Of a DNA stretch of 38,112 bases, positions 1-4,956 are shown in pieces (within the stretch, counting starts at the first letter, position 1; every line of letters begins with the position of its first letter). This stretch comes from an uncultured bacterium. Lineage in GTDB: Bacteria > Cyanobacteriota > Vampirovibrionia > Gastranaerophilales > Gastranaerophilaceae. Both the position numbers and the translations under genes were made by a program. The stretch spans positions 1 to 38,112 of the forward strand of contig CADBFN010000019.1 of NCBI GenBank assembly GCA_902794035.1, in the 5' to 3' direction. The notes beneath the pieces were generated by a model, which saw nothing but the letters and a program-made list of their open reading frames with translations, ran no database searches and was not told where the DNA came from.

Positions 1-296
1 GCGCGCGCCGTTGTCCTTAGGCGCGCTAAGAGATTTTTGTCCGAAAGGACAAAAACGTAAGTACTATTTGCACTTATATCTTGTGAGCGGTGCAATGCCT
101 GATGGCATTGCTGTAAGATAGCGTTTTTCTCTTTCTTGGTTCTATTCTTTCTCTTTTCATCGCAAGAAAAGAGAAAGAATGAACTAACAGAAATTATAAA
201 TATATTAATGACGACCGATAATATGTTTTATGTAAAAACGATTGAAATAATAAATTTTTGTATTTATAATGTTTGTCAAATTTGTTAACAAATAGT
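1..296. other. Hairpin-rich non-coding region
   Basis: No coding region is visible here. Bases 1-180 hold successive perfect hairpins. One is 34-42/47-55 (9 bp, GAAA tetraloop). Another is 92-99/104-111 (8 bp, TGAT loop), nested in a weaker 76-81/115-120 stem. The strongest is 144-158/166-180 (15 bp, 7-nt loop), which GTTC/GAAC extends across one bulge. None has a good T-tract, so they look more like a structured or dispersed repeat than terminators. From 181 to 296 the sequence is AT-rich and nothing is recognised. The tuf gene often found upstream of this ribosomal block is not in view. Confidence 0.6.
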
Positions 297-324
297 TTGA
301 TTTTTTTCATGTTTGATATATTAT
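297..324 (+). promoter_or_regulatory. Candidate sigma70 promoter for rpmG
   Basis: A -35 TTGATT (297-302) and a -10 TATTAT (319-324) are spaced by 16 bp. An alternative extended -10 reads TG-A-TATATT (314-322). It would start transcription about 20 nt before the terminator-like hairpin at 346-375, so that hairpin would lie in the 5' leader. Confidence 0.45.
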
Positions 325-345
325 AGCACTATAAGCCGAATTAAA

Positions 346-375
346 AGAGAATGTGAGGAAACCACATTCTTTTTT
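346..375 (+). terminator. Terminator-like hairpin in the rpmG leader (possible attenuator)
   Basis: GAATGTG (349-355) pairs with CACATTC (363-369). A/T pairs extend the stem, and T370-T375 follow. This is the form of an intrinsic terminator. It lies 40 bp before the rpmG start and just after a candidate promoter. It could end an upstream transcript or act as an attenuator of rpmG-tRNA-secE-nusG. Confidence 0.55.
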
Positions 376-416
376 AAAGGTCAAAAAAAAATAAGTAAAA
401 TAAAGGAAATAAAACA

Positions 417-584
417 ATGGGTATCAAAGGAAAATTAGACAAAATGGTAGTTTTAGCATGTGAAGAATGCAAAGAAAGAAACTACACAACAACAAAAAAC
501 AAAAAGACATTAAAAGAAAGAATGGAATTAAACAAATATTGTCCAAAGTGCAAAAAACACACTGCACACAAGGAAACTAAGTAA
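417..584 (+). CDS. rpmG: 50S ribosomal protein L33
   Basis: This short gene encodes 55 residues starting [20 protein letters not shown]. It matches the bacterial L33 family in length, in its basic composition and in two CxxC pairs (CEEC near residues 15-18 and CPKC near 42-45). The pairs mark the zinc-binding (C+) form. L33 sits in the large ribosomal subunit near the E site. A Shine-Dalgarno AAAGGA lies about 9 nt before the ATG. The order rpmG - tRNA-Trp - secE - nusG - rplK - rplA is widely conserved, and this context makes the call secure. Confidence 0.95.
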   Translation: MGIKGKLDKMVVLACEECKERNYTTTKNKKTLKERMELNKYCPKCKKHTAHKETK

Positions 585-593
585 AAGTTAATT

Positions 594-693
594 GTGAATT
601 GTGAGGTGTGAGTTGTCTTTATGAGTGCTTTCGCACTTTTTGTAACCAACAAATTTGTAAAGGTCAATTCACTATTCACAACTCACGATTCAC
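594..693. repeat. Imperfect inverted repeat flanking a small hairpin
   Basis: The 23-nt arm 594-616 (GTGAATTGTGAGGTGTGAGT...) is the imperfect reverse complement of 671-693. Between the arms lies a small stem, AGTGC (624-628)/GCACT (633-637), followed by T637-T641. It fills the whole gap between rpmG and tRNA-Trp. It may be a dispersed repeat, a weak terminator or a tRNA-processing structure. Confidence 0.55.
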
Positions 694-699
694 TCATAT

Positions 700-772
700 G
701 CGTCCTTAGTTCAGTTGGTAGAACGTCGGTCTCCAAAACCGGATGTCGAGGGTTCGAGTCCTTCAGGGCGCG
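700..772 (+). tRNA. trnW: tRNA-Trp (anticodon CCA)
   Basis: A full cloverleaf can be drawn. The acceptor GCGTCCT (700-706) pairs with AGGGCGC (765-771), with one G-T pair, and G772 is the discriminator. The anticodon loop is CTCCAAA (731-737) with anticodon CCA at 733-735. The T-loop motif GGTTCGAGTC is present. The 3' CCA is not encoded. Its place between rpmG and secE is the usual one for tRNA-Trp. Confidence 0.97.
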
Positions 773-794
773 ATTTAAATAAAGGATTAAACAA

Positions 795-1013
795 ATGATG
801 AATGACAATTCAGATAAAAATAAAAACGAGACAATTGAATCAATAAAAGCTTATTTCAAAGGTGTAAAAGCTGAATGGGGCAGAATCAGCTGGCCTGAAC
901 GCAGACAGATTGTAGCAGAAACAGCTTTTGTAATTGTTATCGTTTTCTTTTTTACAGTTGCTATTTATCTCATAGATTTGCTTTTTAAAGGACTTTTAAG
1001 TCTTATCCAATAA
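795..1013 (+). CDS. secE: Protein translocase subunit SecE
   Basis: This is a 72-residue single-span membrane protein. The cytosolic amphipathic part contains the family motif VKAEWGRISWPERRQ (about residues 24-38). A transmembrane segment, IVIVFFFTVAIYLIDLLF, follows at about 47-64. SecE clamps SecY in the Sec translocon. Two adjacent ATGs (795 and 798) could start it; the Shine-Dalgarno AAAGGA at about 781-786 serves either. It lies 22 bp after tRNA-Trp and just before nusG, as in most bacteria. Confidence 0.95.
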   Translation: MMNDNSDKNKNETIESIKAYFKGVKAEWGRISWPERRQIVAETAFVIVIVFFFTVAIYLIDLLFKGLLSLIQ

Positions 1014-1048
1014 ATATTAAACAGAACCGAAAATTAAAAAGGTGGCTT

Positions 1049-1675
1049 ATGACAAACGAAGAAAAAACAATGGAAGAACAACTAAACGAAGACATCGCTG
1101 AAGAAAAAGCGTTGGAACAGGCTGAAGCTGAAGAGCACGAAGCTAAGAAGAACAAGAAAAGATGGTATATCGTACACACTTATTCAGGTTACGAAAACAA
1201 AGTAAAAGTAAACCTTGAAAAACGTGTTGAATACATGAATATGGGCGATAAGATTTTCAGAATCGAAGTACCTCAAAAAACAGTTGTTCAGGTAAAAAGC
1301 GGTAAGAAACAGGAAAAAGAAGAAAAAATCTTCCCTGGCTATGTACTTGTTGAAATGATTATGGATGAAGACAGCTGGTATGTTGTAAGACATACATCAG
1401 GGGTTACAAAGTTTGTCGGTTCGGTTAAGAAACCTATTCCTGTAAGAGAAAGTGAAATCAAAAGAATATTACACAGAACATCATCTCAGGTTGAAAAAGT
1501 TGAACTTGATGTTAAAGTTGGTGATAAAATCAGAATTGTATCAGGTCCGTTTGCAGACTTTGATGCAGATATTATCGAAGTTTACCCTGATAAGTCTAAA
1601 CTTCGTGCAAACGTTTCAATCTTCGGTCGTGAAACGCCTGTTGAATTGGAATATAATCAGATAAACAAATTATAA
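1049..1675 (+). CDS. nusG: Transcription termination/antitermination factor NusG
   Basis: The protein has 208 residues. An acidic N-terminal extension (about 1-36, rich in E and A) precedes the NGN domain, which opens with RWYIVHTYSGYENKVK and contains FPGYVLVEM near residue 95. A C-terminal KOW domain (about 155-208) contains VGDKIRIVSGPF. NusG binds the RNA polymerase clamp and links it to Rho or ribosomes. The Shine-Dalgarno AAAGGTGG lies 5-12 nt before the ATG. The acidic leader is longer than in E. coli NusG. Identity is certain from motifs and context. Confidence 0.96.
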   Translation: MTNEEKTMEEQLNEDIAEEKALEQAEAEEHEAKKNKKRWYIVHTYSGYENKVKVNLEKRVEYMNMGDKIFRIEVPQKTVVQVKSGKKQEKEEKIFPGYVLVEMIMDEDSWYVVRHTSGVTKFVGSVKKPIPVRESEIKRILHRTSSQVEKVELDVKVGDKIRIVSGPFADFDADIIEVYPDKSKLRANVSIFGRETPVELEYNQINKL

Positions 1676-1692
1676 TATGATAGTACAAAAAC

Positions 1693-1724
1693 TGTGGAAG
1701 AGGTCAAGCCTCGTTATTACCACA
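1693..1724 (+). promoter_or_regulatory. Candidate ribosomal protein L1 binding hairpin before rplK
   Basis: Outer stem TGTGG (1693-1697)/CCACA (1720-1724), asymmetric internal loop (AA on the 5' side, GTTATTA on the 3' side), inner stem GAGG (1700-1703)/CCTC (1709-1712), loop TCAAG. L1 is known to repress its own operon by binding an mRNA mimic of its 23S site near rplK. The hairpin ends a few bases before the Shine-Dalgarno AAGGAGA, so bound L1 could block initiation. A second hairpin of the same geometry precedes rplA. Confidence 0.7.
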
Positions 1725-1737
1725 AAAGGAGAAAAAA

Positions 1738-2166
1738 ATGGCAAAAAAAGTAGTAGGAAAAATTAAACTTCAAATTGAAGCCGGAAAAGCAAATCCATCA
1801 CCACCGGTTGGTCCTGCATTAGGTCAGCATGGTGTTAATATCATGGATTTTTGTAAACAATTCAATGCAAAAACTCAGGATAAGGCAGGTTACATTATCC
1901 CTGTTATCATTGATGTTTATGAAGACAGAAGTTTTACATTTGTAATCAAATCACCTCCGGCTCCTGTATTGATTAAAAAAGCTTTGAATCTTCCAAAAGG
2001 CTCAGCAGTTCCTAACAAAGATAAAGTTGGTGAAATTACAAGAGCTCAATTAGAAGAAATTGCAAAAACAAAAATGGACGACTTAAACGCTACAACAATG
2101 GAAGCTGCAGTAAAAATGATTGCAGGTTCTTGCAGAGCAATGGGCGTAACAGTTAAGGAAGACTAG
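1738..2166 (+). CDS. rplK: 50S ribosomal protein L11
   Basis: The 142-residue product has the usual L11 length. The N-terminal domain carries [20 protein letters not shown], with the proline-rich contact region and the [12 protein letters not shown] helix. The C-terminal RNA-binding domain includes [21 protein letters not shown]11 binds the GTPase-associated centre of 23S rRNA. AAGGAG lies upstream of the ATG. It probably shares a transcript with nusG and rplA and is likely controlled by L1 through the hairpin just upstream. Confidence 0.97.
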   Translation: MAKKVVGKIKLQIEAGKANPSPPVGPALGQHGVNIMDFCKQFNAKTQDKAGYIIPVIIDVYEDRSFTFVIKSPPAPVLIKKALNLPKGSAVPNKDKVGEITRAQLEEIAKTKMDDLNATTMEAAVKMIAGSCRAMGVTVKED

Positions 2167-2172
2167 TACAAA

Positions 2173-2201
2173 ATGGAAGGACAAATGTCCGCTAACACCA
2201 T
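2173..2201 (+). promoter_or_regulatory. Second candidate L1 binding hairpin, before rplA
   Basis: Outer stem ATGG (2173-2176)/CCAT (2198-2201), internal loop AA versus GCTAACA, inner stem GGAC (2179-2182)/GTCC (2187-2190), loop AAAT. The 2-nt versus 7-nt asymmetric loop matches the hairpin before rplK, while both stems differ in sequence but still pair, which is covariation. It sits just before the rplA Shine-Dalgarno AAAGGAAA. Confidence 0.65.
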
Positions 2202-2216
2202 GAAAGGAAAATTATA

Positions 2217-2939
2217 ATGAGTAAATTAACTAAAAAACAACAAAAAACTCAACAGATGCTAGAAGGCTTTAATCAGCCGGCAACTGCTGTTGATGCTATA
2301 AAAAAATTACAGGAAATTTCAAAAGAAGTTTCAAAATTCAATGAAACAGTTGAATGTCACATGAGATTAGGAATTGATGTTCGTCAAGCAGATCAGCAAA
2401 TTCGTTCAACAGTTGTATTACCTGCAGGTTTAGGTAAAACTGTAAGAGTTTGTGTTATTGCAAAAGGTGCAAAAGCATCAGAAGCAACTGAAGCAGGAGC
2501 AGATTTTGCAGGTGCAGAAGAAATTATCGATAAAATCGCAGGTGGCTGGTTTGAATTTGATACATTGATTGCAACACCTGACTGTATGGGTATGTTAGGT
2601 AAATTAGGTCGTGTATTGGGACCTAAAGGCTTAATGCCAAACCCTAAAACAGGTACTGTAACAATGGATATTGCAAAAGCAGTTAAAGACGCTAAAGCAG
2701 GTAAAGTTGAATACAGAGCTGATAAACAAGGTATGATTCACTGCCCTATCGGTAAAGTTCAATTTACTGAAGAAGATTTGGTTAAAAACTATGCAACATT
2801 AGCTGATGCAGTTTTGAAATCAAAACCATCTTCTGCAAAAGGTACTTTCGTTAAATCAATTTACTTATCAACAACAATGGGACCTGGAATCAAATTAGAT
2901 CCAAAAACCTTTGCTGCTGAAGTAAAAGAATTGGTTTAA
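2217..2939 (+). CDS. rplA: 50S ribosomal protein L1
   Basis: The product is a 240-residue L1 family protein. Recognisable blocks are [30 protein letters not shown]-like [16 protein letters not shown] (about residues 61-76), and the domain II signature [19 protein letters not shown] (about 137-155). The C-terminal [12 protein letters not shown] is typical. L1 forms the mobile stalk near the E site and represses translation of its own operon. Here the operon ends after rplA at a strong terminator; rplJ and rplL do not follow. Confidence 0.97.
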   Translation: MSKLTKKQQKTQQMLEGFNQPATAVDAIKKLQEISKEVSKFNETVECHMRLGIDVRQADQQIRSTVVLPAGLGKTVRVCVIAKGAKASEATEAGADFAGAEEIIDKIAGGWFEFDTLIATPDCMGMLGKLGRVLGPKGLMPNPKTGTVTMDIAKAVKDAKAGKVEYRADKQGMIHCPIGKVQFTEEDLVKNYATLADAVLKSKPSSAKGTFVKSIYLSTTMGPGIKLDPKTFAAEVKELV

Positions 2940-2955
2940 AACGAATAACAAATAT

Positions 2956-2993
2956 AAAAAAAGCACTTGATTTAATAATCAAGTGCTTTTTTG
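2956..2993. terminator. Bidirectional intrinsic terminator
   Basis: A perfect 12-bp stem, AAGCACTTGATT (2961-2972)/AATCAAGTGCTT (2977-2988), has the loop TAAT. T-rich sequence lies to its right and an A-tract (2956-2962) to its left. It lies between rplA and the convergent minus-strand gene ending at 2995, and can serve both. Confidence 0.92.
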
Positions 2994-2994
2994 T

Positions 2995-3270
2995 TTATGC
3001 TGCATATTTCATAAAATTCATATCTTTTAATTTATCTGCAACAATTAAAATATAATCAATTACATTTCTTTCACCATCAGGTTTTGTTTTTGCCTTTTCA
3101 ATAAATGTATCTAAAATCTTAATAGCAATAGTTTTTGCAGGATTTGCTTTATCCTCACTACGAGGCATAATACTTTCTCCTAAAGCAACTGCTTTTGCAA
3201 CAGGAGATTTTGGGGCAACTGCACTGACAGCAGACATGGCGGCTTTAACCGGAGCGACATTCATAGACAT
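2995..3270 (-). CDS. Small protein of unknown function, paralogue of the next gene
   Basis: This is a 91-residue protein with an Ala/Val-rich N-terminus (MSMNVAPVKAAMSAVSAVA) and a helical, charged C-terminus. Its last ~25 residues (ERNVIDYILIVADKLKDMNF...) align with the C-terminus of the upstream neighbour (ERNLADWYVIMQDRINSIPD...), sharing ERN, D at +5 and the terminal KYA. Both genes also have near-identical leaders (GGAAAGGTAGGT here, GGAAAGGCAGGT there) 6-8 nt before the ATG. Only 43 bp separate them, so they are probably co-transcribed and arose by duplication. I know no function; it is likely lineage-specific. No membrane span or signal peptide is clear. Confidence 0.7.
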   Translation of the reverse strand: MSMNVAPVKAAMSAVSAVAPKSPVAKAVALGESIMPRSEDKANPAKTIAIKILDTFIEKAKTKPDGERNVIDYILIVADKLKDMNFMKYAA

Positions 3271-3313
3271 AATCAGACCTACCTTTCCACACTATAAATA
3301 TAACTTTAACGCA

Positions 3314-3652
3314 CTAATTTGCGTATTTTGCGATATCAGGGATACTGTTTATCCTATCTTGCATAATTACATACCAATCAGCAAGATTTCTTTCTGCAGG
3401 AGCCTTATTTTCTGCCTGTTCCAATGCCCTTTTAAACATTCTTTCCTGCATTTTTTTCATAGGATCTTCATATTGTGGTAAAGTTTCATCCATTACCCAC
3501 GGCCTTTTAGGCATAGGTTTTTGTTTCGGAGCAAAAGAGGTATAATCACCTGCCGGTATAACATGCGCATTTGGACCATACTTTTCTTTCAAATCTTTAT
3601 CCATTTGGACAAGTTGAGGGGTCCACGGATTTACTCGCTGGATACTTGTCAT
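3314..3652 (-). CDS. Small protein of unknown function, paralogue of the downstream gene
   Basis: The product has 112 residues. A Pro-rich N-terminal half (RVNPWTPQLVQMDKDLKEKY, then QKPMPKRPW) is followed by a helical half with many Met, Lys and Glu, ending ERNLADWYVIMQDRINSIPD.... The C-terminal block is shared with the 91-residue product at 2995-3270; the N-terminal halves are not alike. The Shine-Dalgarno AAAGGCAGG precedes the ATG. It is the first gene of a likely two-gene transcript that ends at the bidirectional terminator. The conserved C-terminal module attached to different N-termini suggests a shared binding partner, but that is inference. Function unknown. Confidence 0.7.
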   Translation of the reverse strand: MTSIQRVNPWTPQLVQMDKDLKEKYGPNAHVIPAGDYTSFAPKQKPMPKRPWVMDETLPQYEDPMKKMQERMFKRALEQAENKAPAERNLADWYVIMQDRINSIPDIAKYAN

Positions 3653-3762
3653 AAATTACCTGCCTTTCCGCAGCAAAATATTACCTTACACTTCACTTAC
3701 ATGTTCTTTAAAACTTTTAGCACGCAAAAATTGCCAATATTGCAATAAATTGTTACATTATT

Positions 3763-3791
3763 TTAATAATTAAAGAATTATAAGTTATAAT
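3763..3791 (+). promoter_or_regulatory. Candidate promoter for the mannose-6-phosphate isomerase-like gene
   Basis: -35 TTAATA (3763-3768), 17-bp spacer, -10 TATAAT (3786-3791). The start codon at 3809 would lie only about 10 nt after the start of transcription, and no good Shine-Dalgarno is seen (only GGG at 3798-3800). The mRNA may be nearly leaderless. Confidence 0.5.
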
Positions 3792-3808
3792 ATAAATGGG
3801 TATAAATA

Positions 3809-4171
3809 ATGCAGACTGACAATAAAATCGGAGAAAATGTTAATCGTCCATGGGGATATTACAGAGTAATAGCACAAGGCAAAAATTATTCTGTAAAAGT
3901 TATTCACGTTAATACAGGACAAAGTTTATCCGTACAATCTCATAATTACAGATCAGAACATTGGGCGGTAGCCTGCGGAACTGCAAAAGTTATACTAAAA
4001 GACAATGAATTAATTTTGAAAACCGGACAAAGCATTGATATCCCTGTCAAAGCAATTCATTCTTTACAAAATCCTTTTGAAGAAGATTTAGAAATTATAG
4101 AGTTACAATATGGTGAAATACTATCAGAAGATGACATTATTCGTTATTCTGATATATACGGGCGCGTTTAA
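3809..4171 (+). CDS. Mannose-6-phosphate isomerase-like cupin (type II, stand-alone domain)
   Basis: The 120-residue protein matches the C-terminal isomerase domain of bifunctional ManC/GMP enzymes. It starts NRPWGYYRVI (residues 12-21), then has QSHNYRSEHW (about 43-52), whose His and Glu residues are the cupin metal ligands, then IPVKAIHSLQNP, and ends DDIIRYSDIYGR, the family's usual close. It would interconvert mannose-6-P and fructose-6-P or act on a related sugar phosphate. The guanylyltransferase domain usually fused to it is absent. Its 3' end overlaps the convergent gene by 4 bp. The domain call is firm; the substrate is inferred. Confidence 0.85.
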   Translation: MQTDNKIGENVNRPWGYYRVIAQGKNYSVKVIHVNTGQSLSVQSHNYRSEHWAVACGTAKVILKDNELILKTGQSIDIPVKAIHSLQNPFEEDLEIIELQYGEILSEDDIIRYSDIYGRV

Positions 4172-4728
4172 ATTTCATCACAAGATGCAATTCTTACATC
4201 CCGAAAACCATTTATTAAACTCTCTTTGGCTGCAGTGCCTTTTTTAAGCATTTTATCAATATGTTCATTAGAAATTAAAATTTCATCAGTACAAGTTCTG
4301 TATGCCAAATGAGTTGGGCTTTTACCATCTTTAAGCAAAGTTGTCGGAATTTCTAAATATTGTAATAAATCAACAAATTTGTTCCATATATCCTGACTTT
4401 TTTTAGTTTGCTTTGAACCTAACAATACAGCCTGCAAATTTTTATCCTTTAGATCAATATTATTGCGCAAAAAATTTAACACACTACTGAAATGATGATT
4501 ATATTCGTTTGCAGGACTCAAATGCATTAATAATGCCTTATCCCCATTTGTAACCAGACAAGCACTACAATCACAAACTCTGTGGGTGAAAACATCTTTT
4601 GCAATTCTTGAGGTACCAATATCCCAAGGAAAATCAACAAAATTATCCCGATTAAACGAACTTGTCAATTTATTAAAGTCAGACTGCTTAAGAGGAACTA
4701 TTTTCGAGGTAAATGAAATTTCTGTCAT
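4168..4728 (-). CDS. Unknown protein, possibly CheD/CNF1-like Cys-His fold
   Basis: This is a 186-residue protein without signal peptide or membrane span. The central segment CDCSACLVTNGDKALLMHLS (about residues 52-71) places Cys residues some 15 positions before a His. That resembles the Cys...His spacing of the CheD/CNF1 deamidase fold, where a Cys in one strand and a His in the next form the active site. The match is by eye and weak. The N-terminus MTEISFTSK carries the short ISF motif seen in three other proteins here. It is convergent with the isomerase gene. If the fold is right, a Gln-deamidase or effector role is possible; otherwise unknown. Confidence 0.6.
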   Translation of the reverse strand: MTEISFTSKIVPLKQSDFNKLTSSFNRDNFVDFPWDIGTSRIAKDVFTHRVCDCSACLVTNGDKALLMHLSPANEYNHHFSSVLNFLRNNIDLKDKNLQAVLLGSKQTKKSQDIWNKFVDLLQYLEIPTTLLKDGKSPTHLAYRTCTDEILISNEHIDKMLKKGTAAKESLINGFRDVRIASCDEI

Positions 4729-4747
4729 GCTTAATTTATAAAACAGT

Positions 4748-4815
4748 AGATTCTTCGGCTTGTCATTCTGAGCCTTTAGGCGAAGAATCTCAAATTATAA
4801 CGCCTCAGAATGACA
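4748..4815. repeat. Interleaved inverted repeats (dispersed repeat type)
   Basis: Two perfect inverted pairs are interlocked: AGATTCTTCG (4748-4757) with CGAAGAATCT (4781-4790), and TGTCATTCTGAG (4761-4772) with CTCAGAATGACA (4804-4815). The two stems cannot form in the same plane, so the RNA could only fold as alternative hairpins or a pseudoknot. The words resemble dispersed intergenic repeats common in bacterial genomes. Confidence 0.8.
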
Positions 4816-4889
4816 TTTTAATTAATTGTAGTAAAACCGAAAAAATAAAAATTTGCGCAGTTGATTTTTCATAAATTAATGTAAAATAA

Positions 4890-4918
4890 TTGTTAAAGCA
4901 AAATCAATAATTTATAAT
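4890..4918 (+). promoter_or_regulatory. Promoter for hppA
   Basis: -35 TTGTTA (4890-4895), 17-bp spacer, -10 TATAAT (4913-4918). It predicts a leader of about 30 nt containing the Shine-Dalgarno GAAGGAG. Confidence 0.7.
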
Positions 4919-4956
4919 TTATAGTGTAAAAATTCAGATAAAAGAAGGAGAGAAAT

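Noticed and set aside
482-679. Minus-strand 65-codon ORF
   Set aside because: Antisense to rpmG and the inverted repeat; low-complexity translation with no start signal.
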